NCBI GenBank assembly: GCA_043101635.1
Contig: JBICIE010000312.1
Coordinates: 1 to 12,617 of the forward strand
Direction of reading: 5' to 3'
Origin: CAYMJK01 sp043101635
GTDB lineage: Bacteria > Planctomycetota > Phycisphaerae > Phycisphaerales > UBA1924
DNA length: 12,617 nt
Within the stretch, counting starts at the first letter, position 1, and each line of letters begins with the position of its first letter. The notes under the pieces were generated by a model. It had not been told where the DNA came from, made no database searches, and was given only the letters and a program-made list of their open reading frames with translations. Of this stretch, positions 1 to 6,931 are shown in pieces. Both the position numbers and the translations under genes were made by a program.

Positions 1-31
1 CGGTCGAGGGCCGCATCCGGGCCCTCGACCG
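1..31. terminator. Perfect 12-bp GC-rich hairpin, possible terminator
   Basis: Positions 1-12 are perfectly complementary to 20-31 around a 7-base loop (13-19). The hairpin lies just beyond the stop codon of the minus-strand gene that ends at 40, the right place for a terminator of that transcript. No T-run follows on either strand, so classic factor-independent termination is not certain. It could instead stabilise the mRNA end, or serve a gene lying outside the window. Confidence 0.45.
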
Positions 32-39
32 GCCACCGG

Positions 40-879
40 TTACTGCGGGTCCTCTGAAGCCGGAGCGGGTTCGGCGACGTCGGCCGCTTCCAGTACGGAG
101 ACGCGCTTGGTGTCGTGCACGCCGAGGCCGAAGACGGTGACGCGCTCCCAGCCTTCCTCGGCAACCAGGCCGGGACCGTCGGTATCCGGCGCCACCCAGG
201 CCCGCTGGCCCAGCGTGATGTGGGCCGGGCCGATCTTGAAGGCGATCTCGGACTCGAACACGAAGGCGCTGTAGACCCCCGCGGGAACCTGAATCACCTG
301 CCGGCCCATGCCGCGGACGGTCGCGACGCCCGCGCCGGCGCCGCGGCCGAAAGGCTTGCCCCTGGATGACACTTCGAAGTCGCGCTCGATGGTCTCGCCG
401 GCGCGCAGTTCGGCCGGCAGCAGCAGCGCCGCCGGCTCGAAGGTGCTGGCGATGCCGGCGCCGTTGCTGGCGGTGATCTCGATGGCGCCATCGGCGCTGC
501 GCTGCAGCGCGCTGGTCGTCTCCGGCTGTTCAGTGTCGACGAAGAGGTCGATGCGGCGCAGCGGAGGGTCAGCGGGCTGGGGGATCGTGGTCCGGCGCAG
601 GACCGTGTCGGGCTCGCTGTCGCCGGAGCGGAAACGAAGGAACTGGTCACGGCGCGGCCTCGGGGCCCACATCGCCTCGGCGCTGAGCGAGCCTTGTTCG
701 GCCAGCGGACCGACGCGCAGCCCCGACTCGCGCTGCGTCAGTTCGACGGCCTGAAGCGACGTCTGTGGCGCGGGATAGACTGCCACCGCCAGCGACCGGC
801 AGCCGTAGAAGGCGACCAGGGCGAGCAGGCCGCCGGTCAGTCCAATGCCGGCGATCATCATGCGTCTGGGACGGCCCAT
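40..879 (-). CDS. Hypothetical membrane-anchored or exported protein
   Basis: I do not recognise this 279-residue protein with certainty. It starts with a short basic stretch (MGRPRR) and a hydrophobic segment at about residues 8-27 ending in YGC, so it is either a signal-anchored protein or a lipoprotein with a poor lipobox (Cys27, preceded by F-Y-G). The rest is soluble. Residues about 198-242 contain VPAGVYSAFVFE followed by an aromatic strand and a WVAPDTDGPG turn, which weakly resembles DUF3108-like beta-rich periplasmic proteins; this is a guess from pattern only. The C-terminus is rich in Ala, Pro and Glu. The frame is open upstream to 939, but the ATG at 879 has an AGGAG Shine-Dalgarno five bases away (885-889), so I use it. 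The gene is divergent from the peroxiredoxin gene with 77 bases between them and ends in TAA just before a hairpin. It shows no functional link to the carotenoid genes. Confidence 0.75.
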   Translation of the reverse strand: MGRPRRMMIAGIGLTGGLLALVAFYGCRSLAVAVYPAPQTSLQAVELTQRESGLRVGPLAEQGSLSAEAMWAPRPRRDQFLRFRSGDSEPDTVLRRTTIPQPADPPLRRIDLFVDTEQPETTSALQRSADGAIEITASNGAGIASTFEPAALLLPAELRAGETIERDFEVSSRGKPFGRGAGAGVATVRGMGRQVIQVPAGVYSAFVFESEIAFKIGPAHITLGQRAWVAPDTDGPGLVAEEGWERVTVFGLGVHDTKRVSVLEAADVAEPAPASEDPQ

Positions 880-956
880 GCGTTCTCCTGGTTGAATCCC
901 GGGGCGGCCTCGCGGCGAAAGAGCGAACGATCCATCCACCGCACGGAGTTCGGCAC

Positions 957-1409
957 ATGCTCACCGCCGGGCAGCCTGCCCCGGACATCCCACTGCCGCC
1001 GGGCGCCGGCGCCACCAGCCTGGCGGAACTTGTCGCCGCGGCCGGCCAGCCAGTGCTGGTGTACTTCTACCCGGCCGATTTCTCGCCACTGTGCGCAGCG
1101 CAGGCGTGCATGATCGACCGGCGGCGCCGCCGCGGCGAGGCGCACATCCCGGCGATCGGCGTCAGCCCGCAGGGCCAGCGCAGCCACAACGCGTTCGCGC
1201 GGCTGTTCGGGCTGGAGGCCGTCCTGGTGTCGGATCCGGATCGCGCCATCGCGCGAGCCTGGGGCGTGGCCGGCGCTCTGGGCGCGGTGCGGCGGGCGAC
1301 GTTCGTCGTCGGGCCGGACATGCGGATCGCCGACGCGGCCATGGCCGACTTCCGCCTGGCGCCGCACCGGCGCGTGGTGCAGCGCCTGGCGGAACGCAGC
1401 GGGGCGTGA
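957..1409 (+). CDS. bcp: Peroxiredoxin, PrxQ/BCP-type (thiol peroxidase)
   Basis: This 150-residue protein belongs to the AhpC/TSA thioredoxin-fold family, which reduces hydrogen peroxide and organic peroxides in the cytoplasm with electrons from thioredoxin. The active-site region reads YFYPADFSPLCAAQAC: it keeps the P-x-x-x-S/T-x-x-C signature, with peroxidatic Cys46 and a second cysteine five residues on (Cys51). That C-x4-C spacing is typical of PrxQ/BCP enzymes, where the second cysteine resolves the disulfide. The middle part (GVSPQGQRSHNAF, then LVSDPD) matches the usual VSxD...H..F...LLSD layout. The length is normal for BCP. The frame is open upstream to 765, but ATG 957 is preceded by GGAG (945-948) and puts the fold's first strand at the right distance. 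It runs tail-to-tail into the carotenoid operon with five bases between the stop codons. An antioxidant beside a pigment cluster is suggestive, but it is transcribed separately. Confidence 0.88.
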   Translation: MLTAGQPAPDIPLPPGAGATSLAELVAAAGQPVLVYFYPADFSPLCAAQACMIDRRRRRGEAHIPAIGVSPQGQRSHNAFARLFGLEAVLVSDPDRAIARAWGVAGALGAVRRATFVVGPDMRIADAAMADFRLAPHRRVVQRLAERSGA

Positions 1410-1414
1410 TCGGA

Positions 1415-3100
1415 TCATCGGGCGCCCGCCGCTTCCGCCTGCGCGGCGTCCAGGAAGCTGCGGGCCTCGGCGAGGGCCAGGGCAAACCAGGGAGTGAATC
1501 GATCGGGCCGGGCCCGAAGCTCGGCGTCAAGCTCGGCGAGCGTGACCCAGCGCCAGCCGGAGGCCTCGCTCGGATCGGGCGCCGGGTCGCCGTCGAAGCG
1601 ACCGGTGAAGACGTGATCGAGTTCGTGCTCGACCAGGCCGCTGCGCTCGTCGGCGGCCCGGTAGAGGAACCGACCGATCGGCGAAAGCGGCGCCTCGATG
1701 CCCATCTCCTCGCGCAGGCGGCGGGTTGCGCCGGCCAGCGGGGTCTCGCCCGGGCGGGGATGGCCGCAGCAGGTGTTGGTCCAGAGGCCGCCGAAGTGGT
1801 ATTTGCCCTCGGCCCGTCGCTGCAGCAGGGTGCGCCCGTGGCCATCGAAGAGAAAGACGCTGAAGGCGCGGTGCAGCCGCCCGCCGTCGCGATGGGCCTC
1901 CAGCTTCTCGGCCTGGCCGATCTCCCGGTCCAGTTCGTCGACGAGCACGACCCGCTCGACCGGCGCGACGGCGGCGCCTGCGGCGCGTCCGCGCCACTGC
2001 CGCGCGCCCCGCACATGCAGTACGAAGCTGTACCACTGCACCCCGATCATGAGCGCCACCGTCACCGGATGCAGCATGGCGAGAATGCGGGTGTGGCCGA
2101 AGCGCTTGCTGAGCAGCCAGCGCTGGATCATGGCGCAGCCGACGGCGACGGCACACAGCCCCGCGGCAAGCCACGAAGCCTCGACCACGAGCCACGGCAG
2201 CAGGAGCCAGGGCGCCACGTGCGCCAGCAGGTGGAACACCGTCAGCAGCGCCAGCGCCGCGACCGATCCCAGGCCCTCGTAGGCGTTCTTGGCAAAGCCG
2301 CGCCAGGTGTCGGCGAAGCCGCGGTACATGCGGACCGACGCCAGATCCGTCCCGTCGAACAGGTCAGTGCGGAAGCCGGCGCGGCGCAGGTTCCGCGGCA
2401 GCTTGACGCCATCGTGCATGGAGCTGCGCAGGGCCGCGTGCCCACCGGCGGCCCGGTACGCCTCGGCCCGCACGAGCAGGAACTGGCCGCAGCCGGCGCT
2501 GGTCGCCGGATCTCTCGTGCGGCGCATGCGCCCCAGCGGCAGGTAGCTCAGCAGCAGGAAGAACATCATGGGGACCTGCAGCGCTTCGCCCATCGTGGCG
2601 GTGATCTGGCGCGGGAAGGTCGAGACCAGGTCGGCCCGGGCGCTGCGGGCGAATCGCAGGGCGCGCCGGATGGCGCCGGCCTCCAGACGCACATCGGCGT
2701 CGATGAACAGCAGCCACTCGGCGCGGGCCGCCCGCGACAGCCGGTGGCAGGCGTGCTGCTTGCCGTTCCAGCCGCCGGGGAGCGGCTCGCCGGGCACGAG
2801 GCGCACGCGCTCATCCTGCTGCGCCATGTGCGTTACGATCGCAGCGGTATCGTCCTCGCTGTCGTCGTCGTAGACAAGCGCCTCGAGGCCGGCGTGGTCG
2901 CTGGCAAGAACGTGGCGCAGGCAGTGCTCGATGTTGGCTGCCTCGTTGCGTGCGGGGATGCAGACGCTGACGGGCACGTCGACCTCGAGGCTGTCGGGCG
3001 CCGTGCGCCGCAGGGCGCGGAGGTTGATCAGCGTCATCGCGAGCGTGGCCGCGGCGCCGAGTGCGCCGAGCGCGCAGGCAATCGTCAGCGCCGCCATCAT
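1415..3100 (-). CDS. crtQ-idi: Fusion: CrtQ-like glycosyltransferase (GT2) + type-1 isopentenyl-diphosphate isomerase
   Basis: One uninterrupted 561-residue frame carries two enzymes. Residues 1-372 form a family-2 glycosyltransferase like CrtQ: a membrane segment at 3-25, the nucleotide-binding start VSVCIPARNEAAN (45-57), DDDSEDDT (78-85), GWNGKQHA (110-117), the metal-binding DAD in FIDADV (132-137), and C-terminal hydrophobic segments at about 277-325 and 340-362, closing with RQWRGR (367-372). After a linker of about 10 residues, residues 381-561 form a full-length type-1 Idi (E. coli Idi is 182 residues). It has HRAFSVFLFD (410-419), WTNTCCGHP (440-448) with the catalytic Cys and metal-binding His, the Nudix-type helix LREEMGIE (462-469), and VEHELDH (490-496) supplying the ExE metal and catalytic glutamates. 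The glycosyltransferase half should glycosylate the C30 carotenoic acid; the isomerase half interconverts IPP and DMAPP. No start codon sits at the junction. The ATG overlaps the stop of the acyltransferase gene (ATGA), so the two are translationally coupled. It is the last gene of the leftward operon. Confidence 0.9.
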   Translation of the reverse strand: MMAALTIACALGALGAAATLAMTLINLRALRRTAPDSLEVDVPVSVCIPARNEAANIEHCLRHVLASDHAGLEALVYDDDSEDDTAAIVTHMAQQDERVRLVPGEPLPGGWNGKQHACHRLSRAARAEWLLFIDADVRLEAGAIRRALRFARSARADLVSTFPRQITATMGEALQVPMMFFLLLSYLPLGRMRRTRDPATSAGCGQFLLVRAEAYRAAGGHAALRSSMHDGVKLPRNLRRAGFRTDLFDGTDLASVRMYRGFADTWRGFAKNAYEGLGSVAALALLTVFHLLAHVAPWLLLPWLVVEASWLAAGLCAVAVGCAMIQRWLLSKRFGHTRILAMLHPVTVALMIGVQWYSFVLHVRGARQWRGRAAGAAVAPVERVVLVDELDREIGQAEKLEAHRDGGRLHRAFSVFLFDGHGRTLLQRRAEGKYHFGGLWTNTCCGHPRPGETPLAGATRRLREEMGIEAPLSPIGRFLYRAADERSGLVEHELDHVFTGRFDGDPAPDPSEASGWRWVTLAELDAELRARPDRFTPWFALALAEARSFLDAAQAEAAGAR

Positions 3101-3921
3101 GGCGTCCCACCGTTGCCGGCGCCCCTGGCGGGCGGCTCGATGCGTGCAGACTGCCCGCGCAGGCGCAGGGCCAGGTCATAGACCGGGTGCACGTCGGCGC
3201 CGCGTCCGGCCAGCAGCGGCTCGAAGGCGCTGTCGTCCCGCGCGATGACGGCCTCGGCCAGCGCTGCGCCGTTGTCGCGCATGCCCTCCTCGATGGCCCG
3301 GCGCCAGGCCCCGGTCGAACAGCTGGCCGGGCGGCGCGCTTCGATCGCCCGCAGGAAGATCTCGGGCCGCCGCTGCTGCCAGAACGTGTACTCGCAGGCG
3401 ATCAGGACCACCCGAGCGCCCCGGGCCCGGGCCGCCACCGCCGCGCCGCCCGGGCGAACCCGCACGTGGGCCCGCACATCTGTAAAGGCCCCCTGCGGCG
3501 TGATGCACAGCAGCGAGCGCGGCTCGGCCGCGAAGCGCTCCAGCACGTAGTCGGTCAACTGGCGCAGGGACCCGGGCTGGGCAGGATCGATCCCGAACAT
3601 GCCGAGCCGGCGCATGAAGCGGAATCGCTGGAGTTGAGCGCTGTCGATCGGCGTCATCGCGGGACGATCGGCGAAGAAGCCCTCGACCAGTGCGGCGCCG
3701 ACGATCGGATCCCACCACGACGCGTGGTTCATCGCCATGATCACCGGCCCGTCGGAGTGTGAGACGCCCTCCAGCGCATCGCGGCTGCAGCGCATCAGGC
3801 GCACGCTGGCAAACTGTCTGCGCAGCAGGCGACGCGCATGCCGCGTGAACCAGCGGCGCACCATGGGCGATGGCCGGCCGGGGATCAGGCCGTCGCCAGG
3901 GCTGGCTGGGGCTGTGCCCAA
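3097..3921 (-). CDS. PlsC-type acyltransferase, likely carotenoid-glycoside acyltransferase
   Basis: This 274-residue protein has the lysophosphatidic-acid-acyltransferase (PlsC) core: the catalytic HX4D box is NHASWWD (His66, Asp71), and the block III motif is TPQGAFTD (141-148), where classic PlsC proteins have PEGT. A basic N-terminus (VRRWFTRHARRLLRR) suggests peripheral membrane binding. By context it should add a fatty acyl chain to the sugar of the glycosyl carotenoid ester, the step done in Staphylococcus by CrtO, which is a smaller, unrelated-looking membrane protein. The chosen start is a TTG at 3921 with AAGGAG seven bases upstream (3929-3934). The first ATG, at 3864, lacks a comparable ribosome site. 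With the TTG start the gene overlaps the end of the CrtP-like gene by 37 bases, and its TGA overlaps the ATG of the next gene. A general phospholipid acyltransferase is possible but less likely in this setting. Confidence 0.85.
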   Translation of the reverse strand: MGTAPASPGDGLIPGRPSPMVRRWFTRHARRLLRRQFASVRLMRCSRDALEGVSHSDGPVIMAMNHASWWDPIVGAALVEGFFADRPAMTPIDSAQLQRFRFMRRLGMFGIDPAQPGSLRQLTDYVLERFAAEPRSLLCITPQGAFTDVRAHVRVRPGGAAVAARARGARVVLIACEYTFWQQRRPEIFLRAIEARRPASCSTGAWRRAIEEGMRDNGAALAEAVIARDDSAFEPLLAGRGADVHPVYDLALRLRGQSARIEPPARGAGNGGTP

Positions 3922-5495
3922 TGAAACTCTCCTTCGGCCGGCTCGTGGCTGGTTGCGGCGATGTCGGGATGGGGCAGTCCGAGGTCGCGGGCGGCGCAGA
4001 GCGCCGCGGTCACGCCGCTCATCAGCGCCATCGGCGTTCCGGGGCCCGGATTGACGCTGCCGCCTGCGAGGTACAGCCCGCGCAGCACGCTCGAGGTATT
4101 GCGCGGCTTGAACCCGCCTCGGAACCGGCCGTGCGAGGCCAGCCCGTAGATGGCGCCGCCCTCGGCGCGGTACATGCGCTCGATGCCGCCGGGCGTCAGC
4201 GCGTGCTCGACGACGATGTGCTGTTCGATGTCCTCCATGCCGAACCGCGCGAGCTTCTGCATGATGACCGGGCGGTAGGACGCGATGAACCGGTCGCGAT
4301 CGCCCTGGATCGATCCATCCCGTATGTACGGCGTGTGCACCAGGATATACAGGGCCTCGCTGCCGGCAGGCGCCTGGGCCGGATCGGTCCGCGACGGGGC
4401 GGCGATGTACAGCGTCGGATCGCGCGCGGGCTGGCCGCGGGCGTAGATGTCGTCGAACTCGGCCCTGGAGTCAGCGCTGAAGACGAAGTTGTGATGGGCC
4501 AGATGCTCGTACTGCCGGTCGAGCCCGAGATAGAGCACGATGCCGCTGCACGCTGGCTCGTACTTCCGGGCGATGCTCTCCTGAGCCCGCCGGGCCGGGG
4601 CCGTGCCCACCAGGTCGCGCAGCGTTCGCTGCACATCCATGTTCGAGATGACCGCGTCGGCGTCAATGGCTTCGCCGCTGTCCAGCGTGACACCGGCAAC
4701 GCGGCCCTGCTGCTGACGGATGCTCGTAACAGCGGTTCCGAGGCGCACGACCACGCCCTGATCCCGCGCGATGCGCTCCAGGGCGCGGGCCACCATCCGC
4801 GTCCCCCCCATGGCGTACCAGCAGCCCTGGTCGGTCTGGGCCGAGGCGATCATGCCGAGCACCGATGGCCCGAGGAACGGACTCGATCCGACGTACTGCA
4901 GGAAGTGCTCGGCCATCTGCCGCACGTGCGACTCCTGCACGTGCGACTCGATCGTGCGGCTCAAGGTCGAATGCAGGCGCATCGCCAGCGCGTCGAGGAG
5001 GACCTGCCGGTCGCCCAGGGGCGTCCCGCGCATCACATCCACCACGCCGCCGACATCGCGGTAGAAGAAGACGTTGCGGCTGAGCCGGTTCATCCGCCGG
5101 CTGAACTCCAGCAGCGAGCCGAACCCGGCCGCGGCGTCCGTTCCCGGAAGCTGGTCGCCAAGCGCGGCCGCGCTGCCCGCCCCGTCGCGAAGGTCGAGCG
5201 TGACGCCATCCTCGTAGTGACATCGCCACTGCGGATCGAGGCGCACCAGTTCGATCTCGTCGGCGACCCGGCGGCCGGCCCGCCGGATGATCCCCGAAAG
5301 CACCTCCTGCAGCGTCAGGATCGTCGGCCCCATGTCGAAGGAGAAGCCGCGGTCCTCCAGGACGTTCATCTTGCCGCCGAGATGCCTGTTGGCCTCGACC
5401 AGCGTCACGCTGGCCCCGGCCCCGCGCAGTTCCACGGCGGCGGCCAGGCCCGCGAGGCCTCCTCCGATGACGACGATGTGTGCAGGCCTGTTCAT
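3885..5495 (-). CDS. crtP: CrtP-like C30 carotenoid oxidase (CrtI/CrtN-family amine oxidoreductase)
   Basis: This 536-residue flavoprotein belongs to the phytoene-desaturase superfamily. It opens with the dinucleotide-binding fold VVIGGGLAGLAAA (8-20), followed by a glutamate at the end of strand 2 (Glu34), then HLGGKMNV and FSFDMGPTIL (51-60). The C-terminal FAD motif is GLYLAGGSVNPGPGTPMALM (473-492). GGAIYGLASH shortly before it and the G-P-G-x-P-M ending match CrtP-type oxidases better than CrtN desaturases. Its expected role is oxidation of a terminal methyl group of a C30 polyene to the aldehyde, feeding the aldehyde dehydrogenase encoded immediately upstream. The frame is open to 5651, but the 52 extra residues are low-complexity and overlap the upstream gene. 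ATG 5495 sits eight residues before the FAD motif, as in the family, though it has no clear Shine-Dalgarno; it lies 52 bases after the upstream stop. The C-terminal tail is longer than usual and overlaps the acyltransferase start. The exact substrate cannot be read from sequence. Confidence 0.85.
   Translation of the reverse strand: MNRPAHIVVIGGGLAGLAAAVELRGAGASVTLVEANRHLGGKMNVLEDRGFSFDMGPTILTLQEVLSGIIRRAGRRVADEIELVRLDPQWRCHYEDGVTLDLRDGAGSAAALGDQLPGTDAAAGFGSLLEFSRRMNRLSRNVFFYRDVGGVVDVMRGTPLGDRQVLLDALAMRLHSTLSRTIESHVQESHVRQMAEHFLQYVGSSPFLGPSVLGMIASAQTDQGCWYAMGGTRMVARALERIARDQGVVVRLGTAVTSIRQQQGRVAGVTLDSGEAIDADAVISNMDVQRTLRDLVGTAPARRAQESIARKYEPACSGIVLYLGLDRQYEHLAHHNFVFSADSRAEFDDIYARGQPARDPTLYIAAPSRTDPAQAPAGSEALYILVHTPYIRDGSIQGDRDRFIASYRPVIMQKLARFGMEDIEQHIVVEHALTPGGIERMYRAEGGAIYGLASHGRFRGGFKPRNTSSVLRGLYLAGGSVNPGPGTPMALMSGVTAALCAARDLGLPHPDIAATSHEPAEGEFHWAQPQPALATA
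3929..3934 (-). promoter_or_regulatory. Strong Shine-Dalgarno deciding a TTG start
   Basis: The minus strand reads AAGGAG here, seven bases before the TTG at 3921 and inside the 3' end of the CrtP-like gene. It is one of the best ribosome sites in the window. The next in-frame candidate, ATG 3864, has only GC-rich sequence upstream, so this site fixes the acyltransferase start. Confidence 0.7.
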
Positions 5496-5547
5496 CTGAA
5501 GCGCCCGGTTCGCTCCCCACCGCCCGCTGGAGTCAAAAAACCGGCCA

Positions 5548-6861
5548 TCACCGTCCATACCTCCACCGGACGAACCGCCCGAGTGCCGCGGCAGCCCGTT
5601 CGGTGGGGGGCGCCGTCGGTGTCCGCAGCCGGCGGCTCGTCCAGGAAACAAAGACCGGGCGCGTCATGGCCAGCAGGCCCGCCTCGCCGCGGCTGAGCCC
5701 CCAGCCGCTGTCGCCGCGCCCGCCGATGCTCACACCCGGGTGCGCGGTCGGAATCAGGCAGTCGTTGATCGTCACGGTCGTCGCCCCCAAGGCGCCGGCG
5801 ATCCGCCGGGCCTTACCGACATCACGTGTAAAGATGGATGTGGCCAGCCGCTGGCCGAAACGGCCGGCAAGCTCGATCGCCTCGGCGTCGGATGCGGCGG
5901 TGAGAATGCCGATAGCGGGCCCAAAATGCTCGCCCGCGGCCAGGGCGGCCGTCGCCGGGCAGTCGGCCACGATCGCCGGTCGCACCCCCGCCGCAGCGTC
6001 CTCCAGCGACGCCACCAACCGCCCGCCGCGGGCGACCGCGTCGGCGACGAGAGCGCGGCAGCGATCCCGCTCGGCCGGGTCCAGAGCGAGCGCGAGCGAG
6101 GCCATCGCCTCGCGCAGTCCGTCCTCGATCGCCTGCGAAAGCTCGCGCTGGACGATCACGCGTCGCGGCGCCATGCACGTCTGGCCGCTGTTCAGCGTCG
6201 CGGCATACGCAATTGAGCGGATCGCCAGGCCGGGATCGGCGTCGCTGAGGACGAGGGCCGTGTCCCGGCCGGACAGTTCCAGCGTGCTCGGCGTAAGCGC
6301 CCGCGCCAGCGTCGCCGCGATCGCCCGGCCGGTCGCCGTTGCTCCCGTGAAGACGACATGGTCGAACCGCTCGTCGGCCAGCAGCCGGGCCCCGGCCTCG
6401 CGCTCGGCGCCGGTCCAGCGCAGCCGGTCCTCGCAGACCCCCGCCTCCCGGGCCATTTCGAGCAGGGCGCGCTGCGTGCGCGGCGTGCGCTCGCTCGGCT
6501 TGACCACAACCGAGTTGCCCCCGACCAGCGCCTGAACGAGCTGGACGCCCAGAAGCTGGATGGGGTAGTTCCAGGTCGCGAGGATCGCCACCCGCCCCAG
6601 CGGCGCCCGCTGGATGCGGTGTCGCTGGCCGACCTGCCAGATGGACCCGCCGATCGGCCGGCGCGCCGCCAGCACCCGCCGGGCGTGCCGCTCATGCCAG
6701 CGGCAGGAACTCAGCAGCGGGATGATGTCGCTGGTGAGTGTCTGAAAGGGGGGCTTGCCGATTTCCTCGCCCGCCAGGGTGGAAAGCAGATCACCGGACC
6801 CGGCGATCAGTCGCCGGAACCTGCGAACCCAGGCGAGATCCTCCGGCAGGGGAAGTGGCAC
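5548..6861 (-). CDS. aldH: Aldehyde dehydrogenase of the carotenoid operon
   Basis: This is a NAD(P)-dependent aldehyde dehydrogenase, expected to oxidise the CrtP-made C30 apocarotenal to the carboxylic acid that is then glycosylated. All hallmarks are present (numbered from the GTG at 6861): TWNYP with the oxyanion Asn98, VFTGATATG (170-178) for the cofactor, TLELSGRD with the general base Glu195, NSGQTCMAP with the catalytic Cys229, and EHFGPAIGIL further on. It looks closest to the shorter class-3-like enzymes. The start is uncertain. The frame is open to 7125, but beyond about 6930 it runs antisense through the start of the CrtN-like gene, and no ATG exists between there and the conserved region. 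GTG 6861 gives 437 residues; GTG 6903 would add 14. Neither has a good Shine-Dalgarno. It is the first gene of the leftward operon, divergent from the CrtN-like gene. Confidence 0.85.
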   Translation of the reverse strand: MPLPLPEDLAWVRRFRRLIAGSGDLLSTLAGEEIGKPPFQTLTSDIIPLLSSCRWHERHARRVLAARRPIGGSIWQVGQRHRIQRAPLGRVAILATWNYPIQLLGVQLVQALVGGNSVVVKPSERTPRTQRALLEMAREAGVCEDRLRWTGAEREAGARLLADERFDHVVFTGATATGRAIAATLARALTPSTLELSGRDTALVLSDADPGLAIRSIAYAATLNSGQTCMAPRRVIVQRELSQAIEDGLREAMASLALALDPAERDRCRALVADAVARGGRLVASLEDAAAGVRPAIVADCPATAALAAGEHFGPAIGILTAASDAEAIELAGRFGQRLATSIFTRDVGKARRIAGALGATTVTINDCLIPTAHPGVSIGGRGDSGWGLSRGEAGLLAMTRPVFVSWTSRRLRTPTAPPTERAAAALGRFVRWRYGR

Positions 6862-6931
6862 CGGAAAGACTACGCGGGGCGACGCTCGCCCCGGTGCATC
6901 CACAGGTGGCCCGCGGCGAAGCGGGCTTCCA
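6862..6931. promoter_or_regulatory. Divergent control region of the two carotenoid operons
   Basis: About 70 bases separate the proposed starts of the leftward and rightward operons, so promoters for both must lie here or just inside the genes. I see no sigma70-like -35/-10 pair. Two inverted repeats are present: a perfect 8-bp stem at 6875-6882/6886-6893 with a 3-base loop, and a 6-bp stem at 6909-6914/6921-6926 ending five bases before the ATG at 6932. Either could be an operator or an mRNA structure; this is inference. Confidence 0.45.

Noticed and set aside
1091..3181. A 696-codon open frame on the plus strand
   Set aside because: It lies antisense to the glycosyltransferase-isomerase fusion, is Arg/Ala/Gly-rich without any motif, and arises because GC-rich genes leave opposite frames open.
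3870..5696. A 608-codon open frame on the plus strand
   Set aside because: It mirrors the CrtP-like gene; no recognisable domain, and its composition is that of an antisense frame.
5480..6535. A 351-codon open frame on the plus strand
   Set aside because: It is antisense to the aldehyde dehydrogenase, whose motifs are all intact on the other strand; Ser/Ala/Arg-rich without motifs.
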